A DNA stretch of 36,942 nt from Variovorax sp. WDL1 (GCF_001541225.1 NZ_LMTS01000049.1:90075-127016); one strand, 5' to 3'; positions 6,955-21,961 are shown, numbered from the stretch's first letter. The notes: a model not told the origin generated them from the letters alone. Made by a program: numbers and translations.

Positions 6955-9095
6955 AACCCAAGAATTCAAGGTTCGCGCGGTGGTCGCGCGTGGTCGGCGT
7001 CAGCCTGCTCGCGCTGGGCGCATCGGTGGCGGCGCATGCGCAGAACGCCATCGAGTCGGTTACCAGTTCCATGCAGTCTGGTGGCGAGGTCATCCGCGTC
7101 GACCTGACGCAACCGCTGGCCGCCGTTCCCACGGGCTTTGCGATCCAGACGCCGGCGCGCATCGCTCTCGACTTCCCCGGCGTGACGAACGCCATAGGTC
7201 GCTCGGCCATCGATGTCAACCAGGGCAATCTGCGTTCCATCAACGTGGTGCAGGCGGGTGAGCGTACCCGTCTGGTGCTGAACCTCAAGCAGGCTACCGC
7301 GTACAAGGCCGAGATCCAGGGCAAGTCGATCCTGGTTTCGCTGGAGCCCGTCCCGGGAGCCGCACTCGTGGCCTCGACGCCTCAAGCCTTCGCCGAGAAC
7401 CGCAACCGCGACACGCTGCCGCTGCGCGACGTCGATTTCCGCCTGGGCTCGGACAACACCGGCCGCGTGGTAGTTGACCTGGCCAACAACCAGGTCGGCG
7501 TCGACATCCGCCAGCAGGGCCGCAGCCTGGTGGTGGAATTCACCAAATCGACGTTACCCGAGGGCCTGCGCCGGCGCCTCGATGTATCGGACTTCGGCAC
7601 GCCGGTGCAGACCGTGACCACCCAGCAGGCCGGGGACCGCGTGCGCATGACCATCGAGCCCAAGGGTGATTGGGAGCACAGTGCCTACCAGAGCGAGAAC
7701 CAGTTCGTCGTGGAGGTGCGCCCGCGCAAGGTGGATCCGACCAAGCTGACCCAGGGCGTGGGCTACACCGGCGAGAAGCTGTCGTTGAACTTCCAGAACA
7801 TCGAGATTCGCTCGCTGCTTCAGGTGATTGCCGACTTCACCAACTTCAACATCGTGACCTCGGACTCGGTGACCGGTGCGCTGACCCTTCGCCTGAAGGA
7901 CGTGCCTTGGGATCAGGCCCTGGACATCATCATGCAGGCGAAGAACCTCGGCATGCGCAAGAACGGCAGTGTGCTGTGGATCGCGCCCAAGGACGAAATC
8001 AACGCCAAGGAAAAGCTCGAGTTCGAGGCCCAGGCTGCCATCCAGAACCTGGAGCCCCTGCGCACCCAGTCCTTCCAGTTGAACTACACCAAGGCCGTAG
8101 CGATCGCGCAGGGCCTGACCGGCACGGGCGCTTCCGCCGGCGGCGGTTCCGGCACCACGACTCGCATCCTGAGTCCGCGCGGCAGCGTGATCGCCGAATC
8201 GCGAACCAACCAGCTCTTCGTGTCGGACATTCCTTCGCGCCTGCAGCAGGTCGCCGAACTCATCCAGAAGCTGGATATTCCGGTGCGCCAAGTGCTGATC
8301 GAGGCACGTATCGTCGAGGCCTCCGACACCTTCGGCAAGTCGCTGGGCGTGCGGCTCGGCGGCGGCATCTCTGGCGGCACGGTGGGTTCCAACAATGGGC
8401 GGCCGGTCTTCGGCAACATCGGCGCATTCCCGGTCGTCACGCCCGCCACCGCGACCGCGCAGGGCAGTGCGCTGACCACCTTCACCAACTCCAACTTCGT
8501 CAACCTGCCCTCCACCGGCGTGGCCGGCAACGGCAATGCGCCTGGCACCTTCGCGATCTCGCTGTTCAATTCCAGCTTCTCGCGCATGCTGAACCTGGAA
8601 ATCTCGGCACTCGAGGCCGACGGCAAGGGCAAGGTGGTGTCGAGCCCCCGCGTGGTGACGGCCGACCAGACCAAGGCACTGATCGAGCAGGGCACCGAAC
8701 TTCCCTACCAGGTCGCGACCTCCAGCGGCGCCACTTCGATCGCCTTCCGCAAGGCCAATCTCAAGCTCGAAGTCACGCCGCAGATCACGCCCGAGGGCAA
8801 CATCATCCTGACGCTGGACGTCAACAAGGACACGGTCGGCCAGGCGACGACCGCCGGCTTCGCGATCAACACCAAGCACGTGCAGACCGAGGTGCTGGTC
8901 GAGAACGGCGGCACGGTGGTCATCGGTGGTATCTTCGAACTCACCGAAACCAACGATGAATCGCGCGTGCCGGTGCTCGGTGAAGTGCCCTATGTCGGGG
9001 CGCTGTTCCGCAAGCGCGAACGCGTTGCCAACAAGACCGAAATGCTCGTCTTTATCACCCCGAAGATGATTACTGACCGGAACGCCGCGCGCTAA
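6951..9095 (+). CDS. pilQ: Type IV pilus secretin PilQ
   Basis: PilQ forms the multimeric outer-membrane pore for the pilus fibre. The 714-residue product has a Sec signal peptide (cleavage after AHA, about residue 30) and two AMIN-type peptidoglycan-binding domains (roughly 32-130 and 155-255). A secretin N0/STN domain follows (LSLNFQNIEIRSLLQVIADF), then an N1 domain with a Gly/Ser loop (GTGASAGGGSGTTTR) and the secretin barrel, which carries the family motif VPVLGEVPYVGALFR near the end. The ATG at 6951 overlaps the pilP stop (ATGA) and has AGAGG 6-10 bases upstream; starting further upstream would spoil the signal peptide. It is followed by aroK, a widely conserved neighbour. Confidence 0.96.
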   Translation: MKPKNSRFARWSRVVGVSLLALGASVAAHAQNAIESVTSSMQSGGEVIRVDLTQPLAAVPTGFAIQTPARIALDFPGVTNAIGRSAIDVNQGNLRSINVVQAGERTRLVLNLKQATAYKAEIQGKSILVSLEPVPGAALVASTPQAFAENRNRDTLPLRDVDFRLGSDNTGRVVVDLANNQVGVDIRQQGRSLVVEFTKSTLPEGLRRRLDVSDFGTPVQTVTTQQAGDRVRMTIEPKGDWEHSAYQSENQFVVEVRPRKVDPTKLTQGVGYTGEKLSLNFQNIEIRSLLQVIADFTNFNIVTSDSVTGALTLRLKDVPWDQALDIIMQAKNLGMRKNGSVLWIAPKDEINAKEKLEFEAQAAIQNLEPLRTQSFQLNYTKAVAIAQGLTGTGASAGGGSGTTTRILSPRGSVIAESRTNQLFVSDIPSRLQQVAELIQKLDIPVRQVLIEARIVEASDTFGKSLGVRLGGGISGGTVGSNNGRPVFGNIGAFPVVTPATATAQGSALTTFTNSNFVNLPSTGVAGNGNAPGTFAISLFNSSFSRMLNLEISALEADGKGKVVSSPRVVTADQTKALIEQGTELPYQVATSSGATSIAFRKANLKLEVTPQITPEGNIILTLDVNKDTVGQATTAGFAINTKHVQTEVLVENGGTVVIGGIFELTETNDESRVPVLGEVPYVGALFRKRERVANKTEMLVFITPKMITDRNAAR

Positions 9096-9103
9096 GCGCG
9101 CGG
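9085..9103 (+). other. Short perfect hairpin spanning the pilQ stop codon
   Basis: CCGCGCGCT (9085-9093) and AGCGCGCGG (9095-9103) are perfect inverted arms flanking a single A, so the practical loop is about 5 bases. It covers the TAA of pilQ. There is no following U-run, so it is not a standard intrinsic terminator. It could mark a processing or partial-termination point between pilQ and aroK, or be chance in G+C-rich DNA. Confidence 0.35.
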
Positions 9104-9120
9104 GCCGTTCGCAGCACCGC

Positions 9121-9666
9121 GTGGCGGTCGCACTCGTCGGCTTGCCCGGCGCCGGAAAATCCGCGGTGGGCCGGCGTCTCGCGCAGCGCCTCCATCTGCC
9201 CTTCATCGACAGCGATGAGGTGATCGAGCGCCGCATCGGCTGTTCCATCCGGGATTACTTCGAGCGCGAGGGCGAGCAGAGTTTTCGTGACCTCGAGGAG
9301 AGCGTGATTGCCGAGCTGGCCACCTCAGCCCGCGGCATCGTCTCGACCGGAGGCGGCTGCGTGCTGCGCGAGGCGAATCGGATTCAGCTGCGCTCCCATT
9401 TCCACGTCATTTACCTGCGCTCTTCGCCCGAGGACCTCTTCAGGCGCCTGCGCCACGACGTCAAGCGGCCGCTGCTGCAGGTGGCGGACCCGCTGGGTCG
9501 GCTGCATGAGCTCTACAGTGCGCGCGACCCGCTTTACCGCGAGGCCGCCCATGATGTGGTCGAGACCGGCCGGCCTTCGGTCGCGACGCTTGTGAACATC
9601 ATCGTGATGCAGTTGGAGCTCGCCGGCGTGATATCCCCGGGCTCCCGGAGCGATCCTGCGGGCTGA
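9121..9666 (+). CDS. aroK: Shikimate kinase
   Basis: AroK phosphorylates shikimate at O3 with ATP in the aromatic amino-acid pathway. The 181-residue product has the P-loop GLPGAGKS (residues 7-14) at the very N-terminus, the shikimate-binding FIDSDEVIERRIG, FRDLEE, STGGGCVLR (the GGG loop) and the adenine/lid region RPLLQV. The start is a GTG with no convincing Shine-Dalgarno sequence. Upstream in the same frame there is only a CTG before a stop, and this start puts the first beta strand where expected. It lies 25 bases after pilQ and 36 before aroB. Confidence 0.94.
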   Translation: MAVALVGLPGAGKSAVGRRLAQRLHLPFIDSDEVIERRIGCSIRDYFEREGEQSFRDLEESVIAELATSARGIVSTGGGCVLREANRIQLRSHFHVIYLRSSPEDLFRRLRHDVKRPLLQVADPLGRLHELYSARDPLYREAAHDVVETGRPSVATLVNIIVMQLELAGVISPGSRSDPAG

Positions 9667-9689
9667 GCCGGGGCCGGACGCCATGCGCC

Positions 9690-9695
9690 TAAACT
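9690..9695 (+). promoter_or_regulatory. Candidate -10 element directly before aroB
   Basis: TAAACT ends 7 bases before the aroB ATG. If used, it would yield an almost leaderless aroB message independent of pilQ-aroK. The -35 region is not recognisable. A similar layout is seen before the ABC ATPase gene at 25934. Confidence 0.2.
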
Positions 9696-9702
9696 CGGAG
9701 CC

Positions 9703-10803
9703 ATGCGAGTGTCCGCCTCCCCCGAATGCGTCGAGATCCCGCTCGGCGAGCGCAGCTATCCGATCCTGATCGGCAGCGAACTGCTCCGCGAGCCCGGGAG
9801 CTTCGATGCCGTGCCTGCCGCCGCCGCGGCGCTGATCGTCACGAACACCACGGTGGCGCCGCTTTATGGCGAGCGGCTGCGCACGGCGTTGGGCGGCCGC
9901 TTCCGGGCCGTGCACATGCTGGAACTGCCTGACGGCGAGACCCACAAGGACTGGCCCACGCTCAACCTGATCTTCGATGCCTTGCTGCGCCACGGCTGTG
10001 ACCGCAAGACCGTGCTCTTCGCGCTCGGCGGCGGGGTGGTGGGCGACATGACCGGATTCGCCGCCGCCAGCTACATGCGAGGCGTTCCCTTCGTGCAGGT
10101 GCCCACCACCTTGCTCGCACAGGTCGATTCGTCGGTAGGCGGCAAGACGGCGATCAACCATCCACTCGGCAAGAACATGATCGGCGCCTTCTACCAGCCG
10201 CGCCTTGTCCTGTGCGATCTCTCCACGCTCGCCACGCTGCCGCCGCGCGAGCTCAGCGCGGGGCTGGCCGAGATCATCAAGTACGGTCCGATCTACGACA
10301 TGCGCTTTTTCGACTGGATCGAAGAGAACATCGAAGCGCTGGTGGCGCGGGAGCCGGCCGCGCTGGCCTACGCGGTCCGGCGCAGCTGCGAGATCAAGGC
10401 CGCGGTCGTGGGGCAGGACGAGCGCGAGACCGGCCTGCGAGCGATCCTGAACTTTGGCCACACTTTCGGTCATGCCATCGAGGCGGGCATGGGCTATGGT
10501 CGCTGGCTGCACGGCGAAGCGGTCGGCTGCGGCATGGTCCTGGCCGCTGAGCTGTCGCGGCGGCTCGGCGGCGTCGATGCAGCCTTCGTCGGGCGACTGT
10601 CGGCGCTGATCGAGCAGGCGGGACTGCCCGTGGTCGCCCCCGCGCTCGGCGCCGAGCGCTACCTCGAGCTGATGCGCGTCGACAAGAAGTCCGAAGCGGG
10701 AGAGATCCGCTTCGTGGTGATCGACAAGCCCGGCTCAGCCGTCGTGCGCAGCGCTGCCGACGCCCTCGTGCGCGAGGTGCTGGCGCAGTGCTGTGCTGCC
10801 TGA
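9703..10803 (+). CDS. aroB: 3-Dehydroquinate synthase
   Basis: AroB converts DAHP to 3-dehydroquinate, the second shikimate-pathway step, using NAD+ and a divalent metal. The 366-residue product shows the NAD-binding [10 protein letters not shown] and [21 protein letters not shown], the active-site stretch [43 protein letters not shown] (metal ligand Glu) and [11 protein letters not shown] (metal His residues). It is complete and of normal length. It continues the aroK-aroB pair; its stop lies 20 bases before the preferred dgt start. Confidence 0.97.
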   Translation: MRVSASPECVEIPLGERSYPILIGSELLREPGSFDAVPAAAAALIVTNTTVAPLYGERLRTALGGRFRAVHMLELPDGETHKDWPTLNLIFDALLRHGCDRKTVLFALGGGVVGDMTGFAAASYMRGVPFVQVPTTLLAQVDSSVGGKTAINHPLGKNMIGAFYQPRLVLCDLSTLATLPPRELSAGLAEIIKYGPIYDMRFFDWIEENIEALVAREPAALAYAVRRSCEIKAAVVGQDERETGLRAILNFGHTFGHAIEAGMGYGRWLHGEAVGCGMVLAAELSRRLGGVDAAFVGRLSALIEQAGLPVVAPALGAERYLELMRVDKKSEAGEIRFVVIDKPGSAVVRSAADALVREVLAQCCAA

Positions 10804-10822
10804 ATCGAGCATCGGGGCGACG

Positions 10823-11953
10823 ATGAGCCTGGCCCCCCACGCCAGCCATCCGGCGCAGTCCCGCGGCCGGCGCCATGCCGAGGCCCCGGCTCCCACGCGC
10901 GATGTCTTCCAGCGCGACCGCGACCGGATCGTGCATTCCACCGCTTTCCGGCGGCTGGTCTACAAGACCCAGGTCTTCCTCAATCACGAAGGCGATCTTT
11001 TCCGCACCCGCCTTACCCATTCGCTCGAGGTTGCGCAACTGGGCCGCTCGATAGCGCGCTCGCTGCGGCTCAACGAGGACCTGGTGGAGGCCATCGCCCT
11101 GGCGCACGACCTGGGCCACACCCCCTTCGGCCATGCGGGGCAGGATGCGCTCGATGCCTGCATGGAGGCGCACGGCGGCTTCGAGCACAACCTGCAGAGC
11201 CTGCGGGTGGTGGATGCGCTCGAGCACCGCTATCCGCAGTACGACGGACTCAACCTGAGCTTCGAGACCCGCGAGGGCATCCTCAAGCATTGCTCGCGCG
11301 CCAACGCCGAGCGCCTGGAGGCCGCGGAGCCTGGCGGGTTGGGGCGCCGCTTCCTCGATCGCACGCAGCCGAGTCTCGAGGCGCAGTTGTGCAACCTCGC
11401 CGACGAGATCGCCTACAACGCGCACGACATCGACGACGGCGTGCGTTCCGGGCTCATCGGCCTCGAGAGGCTGGGCGAGGTGGCGCTTTTCAGCCGCTAC
11501 CTGCGCGAGACGCTGGACGAGCATCCGCAGCTGCAGGGCCGGCGCGTGCTCTACGAAGCCATTCGGCGGATGCTGAGCGCGCAGGTCTACGACGTGATCG
11601 ACGCCTCGCGCAGTGCGCTCGAGGCGGCTGCGCCTGGCGATGCGGATGACGTGCGCCGCGCAGCGCCGCTGGTGCTCTTCAGCGAGACCATGCGCGCCCA
11701 GTCCACCGAGCTCAAGCAGTTCCTCTTCCGCAACCTCTACCGGCATCCGCGCGTCGTGCAGACCACGAGCCGGGCGAAGGAGGTCGTCCGCGATCTGTTC
11801 ATGGCCTACATCGACGATGCGCGGCAGATGCCGGCTTCCTACGCGCAGCGCGACGACCGGCATCGCGCAGTGGCCGACTACATCGCCGGCATGACCGACC
11901 GCTTCGCGATCCGCGAGTACGAGCGCCTCACGGGAAGGCGGTGGGACCAATGA
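10823..11953 (+). CDS. dgt: Deoxyguanosinetriphosphate triphosphohydrolase-like protein (HD domain)
   Basis: HD-superfamily dNTP triphosphohydrolase that removes the whole triphosphate from dGTP or related dNTPs. The 376-residue product contains [27 protein letters not shown] (metal His66), [16 protein letters not shown] (HD at 95-96) and a later metal Asp in [17 protein letters not shown]. It is the shorter dGTPase-like form common in betaproteobacteria, not the long enterobacterial enzyme, so substrate preference is uncertain. The ATG at 10823 is preferred; a GTG at 10793 in the same frame would overlap aroB. The 3' end overlaps the next gene by ATGA. The aroK-aroB-dgt order is familiar in Burkholderiales. 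Confidence 0.92.
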   Translation: MSLAPHASHPAQSRGRRHAEAPAPTRDVFQRDRDRIVHSTAFRRLVYKTQVFLNHEGDLFRTRLTHSLEVAQLGRSIARSLRLNEDLVEAIALAHDLGHTPFGHAGQDALDACMEAHGGFEHNLQSLRVVDALEHRYPQYDGLNLSFETREGILKHCSRANAERLEAAEPGGLGRRFLDRTQPSLEAQLCNLADEIAYNAHDIDDGVRSGLIGLERLGEVALFSRYLRETLDEHPQLQGRRVLYEAIRRMLSAQVYDVIDASRSALEAAAPGDADDVRRAAPLVLFSETMRAQSTELKQFLFRNLYRHPRVVQTTSRAKEVVRDLFMAYIDDARQMPASYAQRDDRHRAVADYIAGMTDRFAIREYERLTGRRWDQ

Positions 11954-13278
11954 GCCGCCCGGCCGTCACGAAGGCCGACAGCAGCGTACCCCGAGGCGAA
12001 GGTGCTCCAGTGGGCCGCACGACGTCGCACGCCCGCGTCCCCCGCACCGCCTTGGCCGTGGTGTTTGCCGGCGTGGCTGCGGCGCTGCACCTGGGCAAGC
12101 TGCCGCCCGCCGTGCCGGCGCTGCAGGCGACGCTGGGCGTCGATCTGGTTGAAGCAGGCTTCCTGCTGTCGCTGGTGCAGGTCGCCGGCATGTGCCTCGG
12201 CATGGTGTTCGGACTGGTGGCCGATGCCATCGGACTGCGTCGCAGCATGCTGGCGGGACTGGCCCTGGTAACCGGTGCGAGCGTGCTCGGCGGCTGGGTC
12301 GGGCGCACGGTCGATCCCGGCCCAGGCGCCATCCACTGTCTGCTCGCCTTGCGCGCACTCGAAGGCGTGGGCTTCTTGCTGGCGGTGATGCCCGGCCCGG
12401 GGCTGATCCGCGCCCTCTCGCCGCCGAGCGCGGAGAAGAAGGCGCTCGGGCTCTGGGGCGCCTACATGCCGCTGGGCGTGGCGCTGGCGCTCCTGCTCGG
12501 GCCTGCCCTGATCGCCTGGGGCGGGTGGCCGGGCTGGTGGTGGGTACTCTCGGCAATCTCGGCTGTCGCGGCGCTGTGGGTCCTGCTCGCGGTGCCGGCC
12601 GACCAGCGGCCAGCCACGTCGCCACCAACCGCCTCTTCGTTCTCGCGCTGGACTGCGCCCCTGCTCGACACGGCGCGCGCGAGCGGCCCTCGGACGCTGG
12701 CCCTGGCCTTCGGCGTGTACTCCGCGCAATGGATGGCCGTGATCGGCTTCCTTCCCGCGATCTATGCCGACGCCGGCGTGCCGGCCGCCTGGAACGCGGC
12801 GCTGACCGCGCTCGCCGCCGCGATGAACATCGTCGGCAATGTCGGCGGCGGCCGCTTCCTGCAGCATGGCGTTGCGCCGGAGCGCCTGCTGCGTTGGGGC
12901 TTCGTCGTCATGGCGCTGGGCGGCGTGGCGGCCTTCGCGCAGATCGGCATGTCCGGCAGCACCGCGAGCCTGCCGCCCTCGTTGCGCTACGCCGCCGTCT
13001 GCCTTTTCTCTCTGGCCGGCGGGATGATCCCGGCAACGCTCTTCATGCTCTCCACCCGGCTCGCGCCCAGTGCGTCGACGGTCTCCACGACCGTGGGGAT
13101 GATGCAGCAGGCCTCTTCGCTCGGCCAGTTCATCGCGCCGCCGGCGGTCGCCTGGATCGCCCATCGGGCCGGCGGCTGGCAGTGGACCTGGTGCGTGACA
13201 CTCGCATGTTCGCTGGCGGGCCTGGCGCTGGCGGCGCACCTGGTACCCGCGAGATCCCGGACGGGGACTGCAATATGA
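11950..13278 (+). CDS. Major facilitator superfamily transporter
   Basis: A 442-residue integral inner-membrane protein with about 12 hydrophobic helices. The loop between helices 2 and 3 carries the MFS signature ([12 protein letters not shown]); there is a long hydrophilic loop in the middle (about 215-245) and a second repeat of six helices. [25 protein letters not shown] in the first helix region is reminiscent of the CynX/NimT-like permeases, but the substrate cannot be read from the sequence. The start is the ATG overlapping the dgt stop (ATGA). The end overlaps the DUF1415 gene by ATGA as well, so it sits in a four-gene translationally linked chain. Confidence 0.85.
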   Translation: MSRPAVTKADSSVPRGEGAPVGRTTSHARVPRTALAVVFAGVAAALHLGKLPPAVPALQATLGVDLVEAGFLLSLVQVAGMCLGMVFGLVADAIGLRRSMLAGLALVTGASVLGGWVGRTVDPGPGAIHCLLALRALEGVGFLLAVMPGPGLIRALSPPSAEKKALGLWGAYMPLGVALALLLGPALIAWGGWPGWWWVLSAISAVAALWVLLAVPADQRPATSPPTASSFSRWTAPLLDTARASGPRTLALAFGVYSAQWMAVIGFLPAIYADAGVPAAWNAALTALAAAMNIVGNVGGGRFLQHGVAPERLLRWGFVVMALGGVAAFAQIGMSGSTASLPPSLRYAAVCLFSLAGGMIPATLFMLSTRLAPSASTVSTTVGMMQQASSLGQFIAPPAVAWIAHRAGGWQWTWCVTLACSLAGLALAAHLVPARSRTGTAI

Positions 13279-13850
13279 ACGGCAATGCCATCATCACCGC
13301 GGCGCAGGCACAGGCGGACACGCAGCGCTGGCTCGAGCGCGCGGTCATCGGACTCAACCTCTGCCCCTTCGCAAAGGCTGTGCATGCGCGCGGTCAGATC
13401 CACTACGCGCTGTACCTGCACAAGGAGGAAGGCGGCTTGATCGACGCGCTGCTCGACGAAGCGCGGGCGCTGGCGGCCTGCCGTGCTTCCGACCGCGACA
13501 CCACCCTCCTGATCGCGCCGAACACCCTGGCCGACTTCCTCGACTTCAACGATCTGGCGGCCCGCGCCGAGCGTCACCTGGCACGCGCCGGCTTCGAGGG
13601 CCAGTTGCAGCTCGCCAGTTTCCATCCACACTTCCAGTTCGCCGGCGCGGAGCCCGAAGACATCACCAATTCGACCAATCGCGCACCGTACCCGACGCTG
13701 CATCTGCTGCGCGAGGACAGCGTGAGCCGCGCCGTGGAGGCCTTCCCCGATGCGCAGGCGATCTTCAGGCGCAACATGCAGATCCTGGAGCAGCTCGGCC
13801 CCGAAGGCTGGGCAGCCCTGGATGTCGGCCCTGGCGGAGCGCAGCGATGA
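13275..13850 (+). CDS. DUF1415 family protein
   Basis: A soluble 191-residue protein that I recognise as DUF1415, a family of unknown function found across proteobacteria. The conserved core is visible: TQRWLERAVIGLNLCPFAKAV with its single Cys in NLCPFAK, then LLIAPNTLADFLDFNDL, LQLASFHPHFQFAG and NSTNRAPYPTLHLLRE, with many conserved aromatic and His residues that suggest a ligand or metal pocket. There is no signal peptide or membrane segment. The ATG overlaps the stop of the MFS gene, and its own stop overlaps the methyltransferase start (both ATGA). No function should be assumed. Confidence 0.88.
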   Translation: MNGNAIITAAQAQADTQRWLERAVIGLNLCPFAKAVHARGQIHYALYLHKEEGGLIDALLDEARALAACRASDRDTTLLIAPNTLADFLDFNDLAARAERHLARAGFEGQLQLASFHPHFQFAGAEPEDITNSTNRAPYPTLHLLREDSVSRAVEAFPDAQAIFRRNMQILEQLGPEGWAALDVGPGGAQR

Positions 13851-14713
13851 AAGACAAGGCCGTTGCCAAGGCCTCGAGGGCCGAAGCCGAGCTGCAGGAA
13901 GTCCTGCGTCCCGGCCAATCGATCGAACTGCTGAAGGAGCTGCACATCCTCACCCGCGAGGGGCGGCTCAACCAGGACTCGCGCCGCAAGCTCAAGCAGG
14001 TCTACCACCTGTTCCAGTTCATCGAGAAGCTGCTCGTCGAATTGCCGGAGGAGGGCGCGCTCGCGACCCTGGCCGACCACGGCGCCGGCAAGTCCTATCT
14101 CGGCTTCATCCTCTATGACCTGTTCTTCGGCCCGCGCGGCGGCGGTCAGGTGTACGGCATCGAGACGAGGGCCGAGCTGGTCGACAGGTCGCGCGCCCTG
14201 GCAAAGCGGCTGGGTTTCGATCGCATGGCCTTCCTCAACATCAGCGCCGCCGAATCGGCCGAGGCGGCCGAGCTCCCGGCGCAGATCGACGTGGTAACCG
14301 CGCTGCATGCCTGCGACACTGCCACCGACGATGCCATCGCCTTCGGACTCGCCAAGCAGGCGCGCTTCATGGTGCTCGTGCCCTGCTGCCAGGCGGAGGT
14401 CGCCGCCTGCCTGCGCCAGACCAAGGCGCTGTCACTGTCGCGCACGCCCCTTGCCGAACTCTGGCGCCATCCCCTGCACACGCGCGAGATCGGCAGCCAG
14501 CTCACCAATGTCCTGCGCTGCCTCTACCTGGAGGCCAACGGCTACCAGGTCACGGTCACCGAACTGGTGGGGTGGGAGCACAGCCTCAAGAACGAGCTGA
14601 TCATCGCCCGCCGCACCGGCCAGCGCAAAGCCAGCGCCGCGGCCCGGCTCGAGCAGCTGCTGGCCGAGTTCGGGCTGGAGTCGCTGCTGGAGACGCGCTT
14701 CCGTCCGGGCTGA
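13847..14713 (+). CDS. SAM-dependent methyltransferase (Methyltransf_32-like)
   Basis: A 288-residue class I methyltransferase. The SAM-binding glycine loop is DHGAGKSYLG (about 77-86), the acidic end of strand 2 is YGIETRAELV, and ALHACDTATDDAI (about 152-164) followed by VLVPCCQAE (about 177-184) is typical of the Methyltransf_32 family (PF13679), which also includes METTL25- and GSTCD-like proteins. A helical N-terminal extension (1-65) precedes the core. The substrate is unknown. It is linked by ATGA to the DUF1415 gene and ends 7 bases before the RAYT gene. The family assignment comes from motif recall, not a search. Confidence 0.8.
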   Translation: MKDKAVAKASRAEAELQEVLRPGQSIELLKELHILTREGRLNQDSRRKLKQVYHLFQFIEKLLVELPEEGALATLADHGAGKSYLGFILYDLFFGPRGGGQVYGIETRAELVDRSRALAKRLGFDRMAFLNISAAESAEAAELPAQIDVVTALHACDTATDDAIAFGLAKQARFMVLVPCCQAEVAACLRQTKALSLSRTPLAELWRHPLHTREIGSQLTNVLRCLYLEANGYQVTVTELVGWEHSLKNELIIARRTGQRKASAAARLEQLLAEFGLESLLETRFRPG

Positions 14714-14720
14714 TGTCGCC

Positions 14721-15413
14721 ATGGCCCGCCTTCCCCGCCTCACCCTGGCCGAGCAGCCGCACCATGTGATTCAGCGCGGCAACAACGGCCAGGCCATCTT
14801 CGTCGACAACGCGGACCGCGAAATGCTGCTGGGCCTGCTCGGCGAGAACGCGGTGCGCTTCGGCATCGCGCTGCACGCCTACGTGCTGATGGACAACCAC
14901 TACCACCTGCTGGCCACGCCGGCCAGCGTCGACGGGCTGCCGCTGTGGATGCAAGCAGTGGGCCGGTCCTACGTGCGCTACTTCAACGACCGGCATGGGC
15001 GCACCGGCACCCTGTGGGAGGGGCGCTACAAGTCCACGCTCATCCAGACCGATCGGTACCTGCTGACCTGCATGGCCTACATCGACCTGAATCCGGTGCG
15101 CGCCGGGCTCGTGGCCGATGCCCGCGACTATCCGTGGTCCAGCCATGCGCACTACGCCGGGCTGCGGCACGACAAGCTGGTGACGCCGCATCCGCTTTAC
15201 TGGTCGCTGGGCAACACACCGTTCGCCCGTGAAGCCGCCTACGTCGATCTGGTGCGCGGCGGCGTTGCGGCGGCTGACCAGAACGTGCTGACCGAGGCCA
15301 CGCTCCATGGGTGGGCCGCGGGCGATCGCGACTTCCTCGAGGCGCTTCAAAAAAATACCTTGCGGCGGGTCCTCAAGTCCCGGCCCGGGCGGCCCCCGGC
15401 TCCTCGACCCTGA
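14721..15413 (+). CDS. REP-associated tyrosine transposase (RAYT, Y1_Tnp/IS200-like)
   Basis: A 230-residue HUH single-strand transposase of the TnpA-REP type. Features are the N-terminal PHHVIQRGNNGQAIFVDNADRE, the HUH motif HYH at 60-62 within YVLMDNHYHLL, the catalytic-helix region SYVRYFNDRHGRTGTLWEGRYKS (nucleophile probably Y87, less likely Y84), and ARDYPWSSHAHYAGL. A basic C-terminus (RRVLKSRPGRPP) is typical of RAYTs. RAYTs are normally single-copy genes that act on short palindromic repeats rather than self-mobile insertion sequences. The gene appears intact and lies only 7 bases after the methyltransferase stop, with no visible left-end repeat. Distinctive A+T-richer DNA follows it. 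Confidence 0.88.
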   Translation: MARLPRLTLAEQPHHVIQRGNNGQAIFVDNADREMLLGLLGENAVRFGIALHAYVLMDNHYHLLATPASVDGLPLWMQAVGRSYVRYFNDRHGRTGTLWEGRYKSTLIQTDRYLLTCMAYIDLNPVRAGLVADARDYPWSSHAHYAGLRHDKLVTPHPLYWSLGNTPFAREAAYVDLVRGGVAAADQNVLTEATLHGWAAGDRDFLEALQKNTLRRVLKSRPGRPPAPRP

Positions 15414-15443
15414 TTCAGAAGCCGTCCAGTCGGCGCATTCGCA

Positions 15444-15510
15444 GTAATGTGTCCCTATTTTTATTCCGAGTTCTGAAGTCGGCAATTAATTGGTATCTGA
15501 CCCCAAATAA
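15444..15510. repeat. RAYT-associated 3' flank (possible transposon-end or target motif)
   Basis: Downstream of the RAYT gene are two short strings, TAATGTGTCCCTATTTTTAT (15446-15465) and GGTATCTGACCCCAAAT (15492-15508). From memory, close variants of these (TGTCCCTATTT, TCTGACCCC) recur beside Y1-type transposases in many proteobacterial genomes. They contrast with the surrounding G+C-rich DNA. I cannot prove they are the element boundary; no matching copy is seen on the 5' side. Confidence 0.35.
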
Positions 15511-15515
15511 AGCAC

Positions 15516-15532
15516 TTGGCATTGTTTGTGCA
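15516..15532 (+). promoter_or_regulatory. Candidate sigma-54 (RpoN) promoter of gltBD
   Basis: TTGGCATTGTTTGTGCA has the GG at 15518-15519 and the GC at 15530-15531 separated by exactly 10 bases, with TTGGCA and TGCA matching the sigma-54 -24/-12 consensus (TTGGCAC N5 TTGCA). Transcription would start near 15543, leaving a 36-base leader with an AAGGAG ribosome binding site. The element is an inference from sequence match and from the nitrogen role of GltBD. No enhancer (NtrC) site was identified. Confidence 0.45.
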
Positions 15533-15565
15533 ACGCAATATCCTTCCCTTCCCCGCGAAAAACTG

Positions 15566-15571
15566 AAGGAG
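15566..15571 (+). promoter_or_regulatory. Ribosome binding site of gltB
   Basis: AAGGAG lies 7 bases before the ATG at 15579. It is the strongest Shine-Dalgarno sequence I see in the window and fixes the gltB start. Confidence 0.75.
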
Positions 15572-15578
15572 TGCGCCC

Positions 15579-20321
<4,743 letters not shown>

Positions 20322-20359
20322 GCACCGCGACAGACGTAGAACAGAACCAGGAAATCACG

Positions 20360-21838
<1,479 letters not shown>

Positions 21839-21921
21839 AATGCTGAATTAGGTGGGGATTAGCCCCTTACTTCGGTGGATGGGCACGGCCTGTGCTTCAT
21901 TTATCATGGTTGACCACCGCG

Positions 21922-21953
21922 AGCCGGGGATGCCTCAGGCGCCCCGGCTTTTC
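21922..21953 (+). terminator. Hairpin with U-run between gltD and mlaF
   Basis: AGCCGGGG (21922-21929) pairs perfectly with CCCCGGCT (21942-21949); inside the loop GCC-TCA-GGC can pair further. TTTTCT follows immediately. This is the form of a rho-independent terminator. Oddly it ends only 8 bases before the mlaF ATG, so either the mla promoter is inside or after it, or the hairpin lies in the mla leader and attenuates read-through from gltBD. Confidence 0.6.
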
Positions 21954-21961
21954 TGTTGTCC

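Noticed and set aside
7554..9248. Long minus-strand frame opposite pilQ
   Set aside because: It covers pilQ and aroK codons and gives an Arg/Gly/Asp-rich sequence with no domain or ribosome binding site; it is a compositional shadow.
12192..13274. A fused long frame leading into the DUF1415 gene
   Set aside because: Upstream of 13275 the frame is the out-of-phase shadow of the MFS gene, with Arg/Gly-rich non-protein-like composition.
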